The notes beneath the pieces are model-generated. The model worked only from the letters and a program-made list of their open reading frames with translations, had not been told where the DNA came from and made no database searches. 64,000 nt of DNA from Caldilineae bacterium (GTDB lineage Bacteria; Chloroflexota; Anaerolineae; JAAEKA01): assembly GCA_020634555.1 (NCBI GenBank), contig JACKBK010000003.1, forward strand, positions 124,001 to 188,000, given 5' to 3'. A program made the position numbers and the translations under genes. Position 1 is the first letter of the stretch. The number at the start of each line of letters is the position of its first letter. Positions 8,073 to 15,827 of the stretch are shown in pieces.

Positions 8073-9111
8073 CTCGCAAGCGCTGCGGCGCGAGTCGCCC
8101 GCGGTTGGAGCGGCCCGCACCCTCGTGCCTTACGTTGTGGCGGTGCTGGCGGCCTTTGCCGCGGTGGGCATTCTGCTGGCTCTTATGGGGTTTGACGTGA
8201 TGCGGGCCTACGCCACCATCCTGGGAACTTCGTTCCGAACACCCAACGGATTTGTCCAGACTCTGATCAAGTGGGTGCCGCTGGTGTTGCAGGCGCTGGC
8301 CTTCACCGTGCCGCTGGCTGCGGGCAAGTTCAACATCGGCGGCGAGGGCCAGATGATCGTGGGCGGCATCGGCGCGGCTGCCGTGGGCATTACGTTTTCC
8401 GACCTGCCACTGCCCCTCTTGTTGCCGCTGGTGATGATGGCCGGCATGGCCTTTGGCGCTCTGTGGGTGCTGGGGCCGGCCTGGCTGCTGTATCGCTTCA
8501 ACATCAACGAGATCCTGACAACCGTGTTGATGAACTTCGTCGCCTTTCAACTCATCGACTTCGTGGCCACCAGCATCTGGCCCGATCCCGCTGCCGGCCA
8601 CCCGACCACGCTGCCCATCGGTGCCGGTGGCAAGCTGCCGCTGCTGATCGCCCATCCCCCCTTGCACAGCGGTATTCTCATCGCGATTCTGGCCGCAATC
8701 CTGGTCTACGTCTACACAGACCGCACCTCAGCCGGCTACGAGTTGCTGGCGACCGGCGCCAATCCGCGGGCGTCGCGCGTCTACGGCATCAAGGTTCGCC
8801 GCATGTTCTTCCTGTCCCTGTTGATCGGCGGCGCGCTGGCCGGGCTGGCTGGCGCCATCGAGGTGTCTGGTGTACACGGCCGGCTGATCGAGGGATTTCA
8901 CTCCAACTTCCTGCTGCTGGGCATCATCGTCGGCCTGATCGCCAAGGGCAACAACGCGGCCGTGCCCTTCGTAGCTTTGTTCATCGCCATCCTTGAGGTG
9001 GGCGCGAGCGCCATGCAGCGCACAATGGCCATCCCGGGCGAGATGGTGTTCATCGTCGAAGCGCTTATCCTGATCTTTGTGCTGCTGACTGACGTGGTGA
9101 GGAGACGATAG
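8065..9111 (+). CDS. ABC transporter permease, branched-chain/BMP superfamily (first subunit)
   Basis: The protein has 348 residues with about eight to ten hydrophobic segments. The ATG at 8065 overlaps the ATPase stop as ATGACTAA, implying coupled translation. A GTG at 8050 is in frame but less likely. The segment AAGKFNIGGEGQMIVGG is the family hallmark, and GANPRASRVYGI marks the cytoplasmic coupling region. By family it is the membrane subunit partnering the next gene in nucleoside uptake (NupP/YufP type). Confidence 0.9.
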   Translation: MTNSQALRRESPAVGAARTLVPYVVAVLAAFAAVGILLALMGFDVMRAYATILGTSFRTPNGFVQTLIKWVPLVLQALAFTVPLAAGKFNIGGEGQMIVGGIGAAAVGITFSDLPLPLLLPLVMMAGMAFGALWVLGPAWLLYRFNINEILTTVLMNFVAFQLIDFVATSIWPDPAAGHPTTLPIGAGGKLPLLIAHPPLHSGILIAILAAILVYVYTDRTSAGYELLATGANPRASRVYGIKVRRMFFLSLLIGGALAGLAGAIEVSGVHGRLIEGFHSNFLLLGIIVGLIAKGNNAAVPFVALFIAILEVGASAMQRTMAIPGEMVFIVEALILIFVLLTDVVRRR

Positions 9112-9112
9112 C

Positions 9113-10051
9113 ATGGCCGACACACCGTTGATCAACTTCGCCAGCCTGGTGATGATGGCTGTTGTGCCTTATCTGCTGGCCAGCCAGGGCACCATGCTGG
9201 CCGGCCGCACCGGTCTCTTCATCGTGTCTCAGGAAGGCGTCATGCTGGTGGGTGCGTCGGTCGGTTTTCTGGGCGCCTACCTGTTCGACAGCCTGGCAGC
9301 AGGGATGGTTCTCGCCATGTTGGCCGGCGGGCTGTTCGGTGTTGCCCTGGCCTATTTCACCACCAATCTCAAGATGGACCAGTTCGTCATCGGCCTGGCG
9401 CTCTTTTTCCTGGGCCTGGGCCTTTCCAGCCTGCTGTTCAAGATCGTGGTGGGCGTCACGTTGCAGCCGCCCATCATTCCGACTCTGGACCGGCTGCCGA
9501 TTCCCCTCCTGAGCGAGATTCCCGTGCTGGGCCCCATTCTCTTCGACCAGAACATTCTGGTCTACCTGAGCATCCTGCTGTCGCTGTTTCTCTACTTCTT
9601 TCTCTACAAGACCAGCACCGGCCTGTCGCTGCGCGCGGTGGGCGAGAACCCCAAGGCAGCCGACAGTCTGGGCGTCAGCGTCACCCGCTGGCGCTACGCC
9701 ACGACCATTATCGGCAGCATGTTGATGGGGCTGGCCGGCGCGTATCTGCCCATGGTCTACACCGGCACCTACACCGACGGCATTGTCAGAGGCCGCGGCT
9801 GGCTGGCCATCGCGCTGACCTTTTTCGGCGGCTGGTCGCCGCAGGGCATTTTGCTGGGTTCGTTCTTCTTTGCCCTGGTGGAGATCCTCGCGCTGCGGGT
9901 GCAGGTGACCGACATCGGCCTGCCCCACCAGTTCCTGCGCATGTTGCCCTACCTGGCAACGATCCTGGTCATGGTCTTTGCCTTCCGCCGGGTGCGCGCG
10001 CCGGCGTTCCTGGGCCAGAACTACGACCGTGAGAGCAGAACATCTTCGTAG
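9113..10051 (+). CDS. ABC transporter permease, branched-chain/BMP superfamily (second subunit)
   Basis: The protein has 312 residues and is polytopic. It starts one base after the previous stop, with a GAGGAG ribosome site inside the upstream gene. It carries the block AGRTGLFIVSQEGVMLVGA, the equivalent of the GxxNIGxEGxM motif, and GENPKAADSLGVSV as the coupling-helix region. It forms the heterodimeric channel with the upstream permease (NupQ/YufQ type). The order binding protein-ATPase-permease-permease is standard for BMP importers. Confidence 0.9.
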   Translation: MADTPLINFASLVMMAVVPYLLASQGTMLAGRTGLFIVSQEGVMLVGASVGFLGAYLFDSLAAGMVLAMLAGGLFGVALAYFTTNLKMDQFVIGLALFFLGLGLSSLLFKIVVGVTLQPPIIPTLDRLPIPLLSEIPVLGPILFDQNILVYLSILLSLFLYFFLYKTSTGLSLRAVGENPKAADSLGVSVTRWRYATTIIGSMLMGLAGAYLPMVYTGTYTDGIVRGRGWLAIALTFFGGWSPQGILLGSFFFALVEILALRVQVTDIGLPHQFLRMLPYLATILVMVFAFRRVRAPAFLGQNYDRESRTSS

Positions 10052-10062
10052 CGGAGGTTACC

Positions 10063-10563
10063 GTGAACCCTGAACGCCAGCACTATCTGCATATGATCGA
10101 AGACCTGCGCGGACAAGTACGCGACCTGATCGCCGACTTGCCCGCAGAGGTGTTGAACTGGCGGCCGTTGCCGGCCAGCGACGCCCACGAGACTAACTCA
10201 CTGGCAGTCCTGGCAGCACATGTAGCCGGCGCCGAGCACTTCTGGATCGCTGAGGTAATCGGCGGCTACCCGGCGACGCGCGACCGTCCTGCCGAGTTTG
10301 TCATGGAAGTGGATGGCCCCAGCAGCCTGGTACGCCGGCTGGACGAAGTCGGCGCGGAGACGAGCATTGTGTTCTCCCGCCTCACCGCGGCCGATCTTGA
10401 TGGCACGAGGCAGGCGCACGACCGGCCGGTCACCGTGCGCTGGGGAATCTTGCACGTCATCGATCACACTTCCCTGCACCTGGGGCACATGCAGATCACC
10501 TATCAACTCTGGATGGAAGGAGGCAGCAAGCCGTCGCCGCGCTGGTACGAAAGACTACCGTAG
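10063..10563 (+). CDS. DinB-like four-helix metalloprotein
   Basis: The protein has 166 residues. GTG start with GGAGG five bases upstream. The putative metal triad of DinB/YfiT proteins is visible as H53 (LAAHVAGAEHFW) and the C-terminal HVIDHTSLHLGH cluster (H131, H135, H139, H142). Family members are divalent-metal helical bundles, some being bacillithiol or mycothiol transferases; the actual reaction here is unknown. It is 11 bp after the ABC permeases and probably co-transcribed. A promoter starts right after its stop. Confidence 0.82.
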   Translation: MNPERQHYLHMIEDLRGQVRDLIADLPAEVLNWRPLPASDAHETNSLAVLAAHVAGAEHFWIAEVIGGYPATRDRPAEFVMEVDGPSSLVRRLDEVGAETSIVFSRLTAADLDGTRQAHDRPVTVRWGILHVIDHTSLHLGHMQITYQLWMEGGSKPSPRWYERLP

Positions 10564-10566
10564 CGA

Positions 10567-10595
10567 TTGCTCAGCCTTCATGTCCGTGCTATAAT
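10567..10595 (+). promoter_or_regulatory. Extended -10 promoter immediately after the DinB-like gene
   Basis: TTGCTC, a 17-bp spacer and a consensus TATAAT (10590-10595) preceded by TGTC-CGTGC, so an extended -10. It drives the structured region below and/or the UroD-like gene about 240 bp downstream. Confidence 0.65.
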
Positions 10596-10611
10596 GCCCT
10601 AAGAAGTCGCT

Positions 10612-10782
10612 ACCGATCAACGAGAATCGGTCCGGGAAAAGGATGTCCCTGACGACGCGTGACGGTTGACGACAACCTGCCAACAAACAACCTTGAGCCT
10701 CCTGGCCCGCTGTTTGGCAGGCTGCACAAAAGCGTGCTGATGCAAGCTCCGGCATGAGTGGGAGCCTGCATCAGCACGCTTT
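10612..10782 (+). ncRNA. Structured leader or small RNA upstream of the UroD-like gene
   Basis: Downstream of the promoter at 10567 lie successive stem-loops: ACCGAT/ATCGGT (10612-10631), GGGA/TCCC (10634-10649), GGTTG-ACGA-CAACC (10664-10677) and CCTGCCAA/TTGGCAGG (10676-10683 with 10714-10721, competing with the previous one). The last is a large hairpin whose 16-bp perfect arms AAAGCGTGCTGATGCA (10729-10744) and complement (10767-10782) extend through one mismatch to about 22 bp. No long T-tract follows. I recognise no T-box, SAM, cobalamin, 6S or SRP signature. It is either a regulatory leader of the UroD-like gene or an independent small RNA. Confidence 0.45.
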
Positions 10783-10839
10783 GCGCCGCTTATCAGCATC
10801 AGATTTCAACCGAGGCGCCAGGAGCATCCAGCAAGCACC

Positions 10840-11799
10840 ATGAACAAACGTGAACGACTCGAAACAACTGTAGCCGGCGGGGCCGTTGACCGGCCAGCCA
10901 TCGCTCTGTGGCGGCATTTTCCCGGCGACGACCAACGTGCGGCCGATCTTGCCGCGGCCCACGTCTGGTGGCAGCAGACCTACGACTTCGACCTGCTGAA
11001 GGTCACACCGGCCAGCTCCTACTGCACGGAGGACTGGGGCATCGAGATCGAATGGCGCGGCGGCGACGAGGGCACCAGCGCCTATGGCCGTCACATCATC
11101 GATGAGCCGGAGGACTGGCTGAAGCTGCCGGTGTTGGATCCTGGCCGCGGCTCTCTGGCCATGGCGCGCGAGGCGGTCCGGCTGACCTGCAACGCCCTTG
11201 GTCCCGACGTGCCGGTGATCATGACCATCTTCAGCCCGCTGGCGCAGGCGCGCCATCTGGCCGGCCCCAATCTGTTGCCGCACCTGCGCGAGCACCCGGA
11301 CATGGTATCCGCAGGCTTCGACGTCATCACCGAAAGCGTGATCCGCTTCATCGAGTCGCTGGCGGACAGCGGCCCGGCCGGAATCTTCTACGCCGCGCAG
11401 TGGGCCGATCCGCAGCACCTGAGCCGCGACGAGTACAGCCAGTTCGGGCGCGCCTATGACCAGCGCATTCTGCACGCGGCCGGCGGCTTCTGGTTCAACA
11501 TGCTGCACGCCCACGGTCTCGGCGTCTACCTGGACATGTTCGATGACTACCCGGTACAGGCCATCAACTGGCACGACCGCGAGGCCGGTCCCAGCCTGGC
11601 CGAAGGCGCGGCGATCCTGCCAGGCGCGCTGTCCGGCGGGCTGGACAGGTGGACCGTCCACCGCGGCACGCCCGACGATGTACGCCGTGAGGCTGACGAC
11701 GCCATCGAGCAGACCGGCGGCCGGCGCCTCATTCTCTCCACCGGCTGCGTCACCATGACCAACTCGCCGCTGAGCAATCTGCGCGCAGCAGTCGGCTAG
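10840..11799 (+). CDS. Uroporphyrinogen decarboxylase-family protein
   Basis: The protein has 319 residues with a UroD/MtaA-like barrel sequence: an opening MNKRERLETTVAGGAVDRPAIALW, then LLKVTPASSYCTEDWG, a VIMTIFSPLAQA block and a C-terminal GGLDRWTV and LSTGCVTMTNSP. True UroD enzymes use an N-terminal RQAG-type arginine segment that is absent here. It more likely belongs to the methylcobamide:thiol methyltransferase or uncharacterised UroD-like branch (inference). No corrinoid protein is adjacent. The gene ends inside one arm of a 110-bp inverted repeat, and a long structured leader precedes it. Confidence 0.8.
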   Translation: MNKRERLETTVAGGAVDRPAIALWRHFPGDDQRAADLAAAHVWWQQTYDFDLLKVTPASSYCTEDWGIEIEWRGGDEGTSAYGRHIIDEPEDWLKLPVLDPGRGSLAMAREAVRLTCNALGPDVPVIMTIFSPLAQARHLAGPNLLPHLREHPDMVSAGFDVITESVIRFIESLADSGPAGIFYAAQWADPQHLSRDEYSQFGRAYDQRILHAAGGFWFNMLHAHGLGVYLDMFDDYPVQAINWHDREAGPSLAEGAAILPGALSGGLDRWTVHRGTPDDVRREADDAIEQTGGRRLILSTGCVTMTNSPLSNLRAAVG

Positions 11800-11905
11800 T
11801 ACAGGTCGGCGTAAGTCCCCGGAGCCGGTGGCTGCGCACAGACCGGCCAGAACCGGTCAGGAGACCGGTCGGAACACGACGAAGACTTACGCCGACCTGT
11901 ACTAG
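11796..11905. repeat. 110-bp element with perfect 22-bp terminal inverted repeats
   Basis: CTAGTACAGGTCGGCGTAAG (from 11796; arm to 11817) is exactly complementary to 11884-11905. The left arm overlaps the stop codon of the UroD-like gene. The core holds repeated ACCGGT/ACCGGC units and GGTCAGGAGACC, a string found again in the element at 45637-45759. Terminal CTAG could be a target-site duplication. It could be a MITE-like element or a very stable transcript-end hairpin. Confidence 0.75.
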
Positions 11906-11973
11906 TGCGATAGTATGTCAGCGGCACGTTGATCACCTGCACTCACCATCAACTGACCACCGTTCACCGATCC

Positions 11974-12504
11974 ATGAAACCCTACCAGTTCTGCCCCTAC
12001 TGCGCCACACCGTTGACCGTACGTCTGGTCGCTGGCAAAGACAGGCCGGCGTGCAGTGAATGCGGATTCGCGCAGTTTCAGGACCCGAAGATGGCCGCGG
12101 CTGTGTTGCTGACGCAGGACGATCGGGTGTTGCTGGTGCGGCGCGGCGTGTCGCCGCGCATCGGTTACTGGGCGCTGCCGGCCGGCTTTGTCGATCCGGG
12201 AGAACTGCCTGAAGAGACGGCGGTGCGCGAGGTGGCCGAGGAAACCGGTCTGCACGTGGCGCTGGATGGATTCATGGGCTTTGCGCGCATCGCCAATCCT
12301 GACAAGCCGGGCGTGCTGGTCTACTTCGGCGGCCATCCGGTGGGTGGCCAGTTGCAGGCGCAGGACGATGTCAGCGAGGCGCGCTGGTTTGCGCCTGCAG
12401 CAATCCCGTGGAGCGACCTGGCCTTTTCCTCCACCCGCACGATTCTTGAACACTGGGTAAACGGCTCCGATACCAGCCCGGAAAGAGAACCCCACCATGT
12501 TTGA
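11974..12504 (+). CDS. NUDIX hydrolase with N-terminal zinc ribbon
   Basis: The protein has 176 residues. The ATG at 11974 places a zinc ribbon at the N-terminus (C7/C10 and C27/C30). A complete Nudix box spans residues 70-92 (G-x5-E-x7-REVAEETGL) for Mg-dependent hydrolysis of nucleoside diphosphates linked to another moiety. The ribbon-plus-Nudix layout resembles NADH pyrophosphatase-like and ADP-ribose pyrophosphatase-like enzymes, but the NudC SQPWPFPxS hallmark is missing, so the substrate is open. The stop overlaps the next start (ATGTTTGA), implying coupling with the peptidase gene. Confidence 0.9.
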   Translation: MKPYQFCPYCATPLTVRLVAGKDRPACSECGFAQFQDPKMAAAVLLTQDDRVLLVRRGVSPRIGYWALPAGFVDPGELPEETAVREVAEETGLHVALDGFMGFARIANPDKPGVLVYFGGHPVGGQLQAQDDVSEARWFAPAAIPWSDLAFSSTRTILEHWVNGSDTSPEREPHHV

Positions 12505-14500
12505 GCCAACCCTCAACGCAATCCGTCTGGCTTACTCCGGCGAGCGCGCCAAGCGGCACATCGCCAACATCAGCCAGCATCACCGCATCCAGGCCAGCCC
12601 TGGCTACCGGGCGGCGGCCCGCTACGTGCAGGCGCAACTTGACAGCGCCGGGCTGTTCACCGAGCTGCTCAGCTACCCGGCCGACCACCAGACCACCTTC
12701 TGGACCATGGAGAGCTTCCAGGAGTGGGCCTGTTCGCGGGCGACGCTGGACCTGCTGCAGGGCGAGCAGCCCATCGACCGTCTGTGCGATTTCGAGGCCG
12801 TGCCCATCTCCGTCATCCAGCGCAGCGCGGCCGCGCAAGGCGACTTCGAGGTTGTAGTTCTCGATGATGGCACCGAGCACGAACACTACGACGGCCTGGA
12901 CGTGGCCGGCAAGCTGGTGCTCAGCGACGGCAACCTGGGACGCGTCTACGACCTGGCGGTGCGGCGGCGCGGCGCGGCCGGCATCCTGTTCGACGGCATG
13001 GCCACCACTGCGCCCGGCCGCGGCCCGCTGGACCTGCCCGACGCCCGTCAATACACCTCGTTTTGGTGGGGTGCGGACGAGCCGCGCTGCTTCGGCTTCG
13101 TGCTGACGCCGCGCCAGGGCCGCCGGCTGCGCCAGAACATGCCCGTGCGCGTGCGCGCTCACGTCGTCAGCGCACTGTATGACGGTGCGTTCGAGGTTGT
13201 TGCCGCCTTCATTCCCGGCCAAACCGACGAGGAAGTGCTGGTCGTGTCGCATCTCTGCCATCCACAGCCGTCGGCCAACGACAACGCTTCAGGCGCGGCC
13301 GCCGCCATCGAGATCGCCGCCACGCTGCGCCGTCTCATCGACCAGGGAACGCTGCCCCCGGCCCGCCGCGGCATTCGCTTCCTGTGGATGCCGGAGATGA
13401 CTGGGACCTACGCTTATCTGGCGAACTGCGAGGAACGGCTGCCGAGGACCGTAGCCGGCGTCAACCTGGACATGGTAGGCCAAAACCAGGAACGCTGCCA
13501 CAGCGTCTTCAACATCGAACAGCCGCCCGAGGCCATGGCATCCTTTGCACCGGTGCTGATGAAGCGGCTGTGGGACATGCTCAGCGGCGACGCGGATGGG
13601 CATAACACCTTCGAGCTGAGCAGCGCCGCCGTGCGCCACCGCGTTACCTCCTTCAGCGGCGGCAGCGACCACTACATCCTCTCCGATCCGACCGTGGGCG
13701 TGCCGACACCGATGCTGATCCAGTGGCCCGACCGGTTCTACCACACCTCGGAGGACACGTTGGACAAGGTCGATCCTGCCATGGTGGCTCGCATCGGCAG
13801 CCTGGCAGCCGCGTATGCCTACGTGATCGCCGGAGCGGACGAGCGCACTGCCACCTGGCTGGGACACGAGATCGTGGCGCGGCGACAGGTCCGGCTGGTC
13901 TGGCGCACACAGGCTGCCATCACAGCTGCGCTGGCGGCTGATGATCCGGCTGCGTTGATCGCGATACGCGGCCAACTGCGCGCGGCGGTGGCACATCGCA
14001 TCGACTGCGACATGACCGCTTTGCAGACCCTGGAGCGGCTCTGGCCAGACTGCGGTGGACTCGTTGCCGAGCTAAGCGCAGAACTGAATGAGGCCGCCCG
14101 CCGCGAGCTGAGCCGGGCCGACCATGTCTTCCGCAACTGCGCCAAAGCGCTGGGCAGTGGCGAGTTGCCGCCGGATGTCTCTGAACCGCAGTCCGATGGC
14201 CGCGCCCGGAACCTGATACCACAACGACAATACCGCGGTCCGGTCGCCCTGCGCAGCCTGGAGGAGGGCGATGACCCAATGAGCCGCGACGCGCTCTGGC
14301 AGGCCAGCAAACAAGCCGGCAACCTGTGGTGGACTGCCCGCAGCCTGGCCGAATACTGGGCCGACGGCCAGCGCAGCGTCGACGAGATCAGCGACAAAGT
14401 CTACCAGGAGACCGGCCAACGCTTTGACAACGAGATCATGAGCTATTTCGAGATACTGGAAGCCAACGATCTGCTTCGTTGGCGAGACGAGGAGGGGTGA
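12497..14500 (+). CDS. DUF4910/M28-like aminopeptidase with extra C-terminal domain
   Basis: The protein has 667 residues. An N-terminal helical segment and a PA-like insert (about 110-220) are followed by an M28-type zinc peptidase core: SHLCHPQPSANDNASG around residues 248-265 (metal His and Asp), an acidic PEMTGTY near 300, NLDMVGQ near 325 and GGSDHY near 390. Family members with this arrangement are aminopeptidase-like and cytoplasmic; no signal peptide is seen. The last 70 residues (TARSLAEYWADGQRSVDEIS and on) look like a small helical or winged-helix module found beyond the peptidase core. It is translationally coupled to the NUDIX gene. The substrate is unknown. Confidence 0.85.
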   Translation: MFEPTLNAIRLAYSGERAKRHIANISQHHRIQASPGYRAAARYVQAQLDSAGLFTELLSYPADHQTTFWTMESFQEWACSRATLDLLQGEQPIDRLCDFEAVPISVIQRSAAAQGDFEVVVLDDGTEHEHYDGLDVAGKLVLSDGNLGRVYDLAVRRRGAAGILFDGMATTAPGRGPLDLPDARQYTSFWWGADEPRCFGFVLTPRQGRRLRQNMPVRVRAHVVSALYDGAFEVVAAFIPGQTDEEVLVVSHLCHPQPSANDNASGAAAAIEIAATLRRLIDQGTLPPARRGIRFLWMPEMTGTYAYLANCEERLPRTVAGVNLDMVGQNQERCHSVFNIEQPPEAMASFAPVLMKRLWDMLSGDADGHNTFELSSAAVRHRVTSFSGGSDHYILSDPTVGVPTPMLIQWPDRFYHTSEDTLDKVDPAMVARIGSLAAAYAYVIAGADERTATWLGHEIVARRQVRLVWRTQAAITAALAADDPAALIAIRGQLRAAVAHRIDCDMTALQTLERLWPDCGGLVAELSAELNEAARRELSRADHVFRNCAKALGSGELPPDVSEPQSDGRARNLIPQRQYRGPVALRSLEEGDDPMSRDALWQASKQAGNLWWTARSLAEYWADGQRSVDEISDKVYQETGQRFDNEIMSYFEILEANDLLRWRDEEG

Positions 14501-14511
14501 AAGGAAAGAAA

Positions 14512-14754
14512 GGAAATGAGGGAAAGTCAAGGAAAGAACGGAAAGAAGTAGAAGTAGACAAGGCCATTCCCACCGATTGAAATCGGTGTCTGCCACCAAA
14601 AGTATGCTGAAGCATACTCGAACCGCCACTTCGGCAACATGTTTCAACATGTTTTCCCTATCAGACGATGATTTCAATCATCGTTCAGATGTCGCACTAT
14701 CGAAGTGCTTGTTGTAGTATTCCTCTGACTTCTTCCTTCGTTTCCCTCATTTCC
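14512..14754. repeat. Hairpin array: fixed TGAA/TTCA loops, variable stems, flanked by 14-bp inverted repeats
   Basis: Four perfect stem-loops of 18-20 nt occur at about 30-nt spacing: CACCGAT-TGAA-ATCGGTG (14571-14588), AGTATGC-TGAA-GCATACT (14601-14618), AACATGT-TTCA-ACATGTT (14636-14653) and ACGATGAT-TTCA-ATCATCGT (14665-14684). A weaker fifth is at 14694-14708. Stems are unrelated in sequence but perfectly self-complementary; the tetraloop is constant and changes strand halfway. Purine-rich GGAAATGAGGGAAA (14512-14525) and its complement (14741-14754) enclose the array. It lies between the peptidase and PHP genes; no gene is seen in it. Confidence 0.8.
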
Positions 14755-14776
14755 CTACATTCCACCGCCTACACCT

Positions 14777-15637
14777 ATGAACACCATCGATCTGCATTGC
14801 CACACCACCGCATCGGACGGCCTGCTGACGCCGACACAGCTTGTCGAGTTGGCCGCTGAGACTGGGCTACGAAGTATCGCTGTGACCGACCACGACTCGA
14901 CGGATGGGCTGGCCGAAGCGCTGGTCGCTGGCGAGCGTCTCGGCGTCGAGATCATCCCCGGCGTCGAATTGAGCTGCGACCTGCCCACGGGCGAGCTGCA
15001 CATGTTAGGCTACTTCCCACACTACGAAGCGCCGCGCTTCCAGGCTGAACTGGCGCGGCTGCGTGAGGGCCGCGTTGGCCGCGCCGAGGGCATGGCCCGC
15101 CGCCTGACAGAGCTCGGCTACCCGGTGTCGTTCGAGCGCATCCAGGAACTGGCCGGCGACGGCGCCATCGGCCGGCCCCACGTCGCCCAGGCATTGATCG
15201 AGGCTGGACACGTCGGCAGCAAGGCGGAGGCTTTCGACCGCTTCATCGGCCGCAACGGCCCTGCCTATGTCGAGCGCGCCAAGTTATCGCCGGCCGAGGC
15301 GTGCCAGCTCCTCCGCAGCGTCGGCGGTCTACCGGTCTTCGCACACCCGCTGATTGTCCTGATGAGCGGGCGGGCGCTGGAGCCGATGCCGGTGGACGAG
15401 TCGCTGCCGGAGTTGGTCGAAGCCGGGCTGGCCGGGCTGGAGGTCTACTATCCGCATTACATGCAGGTACACATCGACCGGCTGTTGGCGCTGGCACGCC
15501 GCTACAACCTGTTGACCACCGGCGGTTCCGATTTCCACGGCGCCGGCAGCGCCGGCGCGCCGCTTGGCAACATCTACGTGCCGCCCAAATGCCTGACCGC
15601 CTTGCAGGACGCGCGGCAGGTAACCAGTGATCAGTGA
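14777..15637 (+). CDS. PHP-domain phosphoesterase (RNase AM / TrpH type)
   Basis: The protein has 286 residues. Metal-binding PHP motifs: DLHCHTTASDG (5-15), TDHDS (38-42), GVELSC near 62-67, and later VFAHP and DFHGAGSAG. The length and motif order match the TrpH/YciV family, whose members hydrolyse 3',5'-nucleoside bisphosphates or trim short RNA 5' ends in the cytoplasm with divalent metals. It is preceded by the hairpin array rather than by a clear promoter or ribosome site. The next gene is another small phosphatase. Confidence 0.92.
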   Translation: MNTIDLHCHTTASDGLLTPTQLVELAAETGLRSIAVTDHDSTDGLAEALVAGERLGVEIIPGVELSCDLPTGELHMLGYFPHYEAPRFQAELARLREGRVGRAEGMARRLTELGYPVSFERIQELAGDGAIGRPHVAQALIEAGHVGSKAEAFDRFIGRNGPAYVERAKLSPAEACQLLRSVGGLPVFAHPLIVLMSGRALEPMPVDESLPELVEAGLAGLEVYYPHYMQVHIDRLLALARRYNLLTTGGSDFHGAGSAGAPLGNIYVPPKCLTALQDARQVTSDQ

Positions 15638-15728
15638 TCGGTAAACAGTCGGCAGAGGTCATCGATCAGTGCTGGCAAGATTTAAAGGTTCGTTATCAGA
15701 AACGCAACCGCTCGATCTACAGAGCATC

Positions 15729-15793
15729 GTCATTTCCGCGAAGGCGGGAATCCAGGTCTGCGAGGAGTGGATTCCCGCCTGCGCGGGAATGAC
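15729..15793. repeat. REP-like inverted pair, GTCATTCCCGCG family
   Basis: GTCATTTCCGCGAAGGCGGG... (15729 onward) and its near-complement ending CGCGGGAATGAC (15793) form about 26-bp arms around a 12-base loop. Related copies occur near 20.4, 38.5 and 45.6 kb in this window. Confidence 0.85.
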
Positions 15794-15827
15794 AGGTGCG
15801 TAGTTACGACCAATCCACCAACCCACC

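Noticed and set aside
14571..14708. Possible CRISPR array, because of regular spacing of short palindromes
   Set aside because: There is no constant repeat sequence: only the 4-base loop is shared, the units are 18-20 nt, and no cas genes are nearby.
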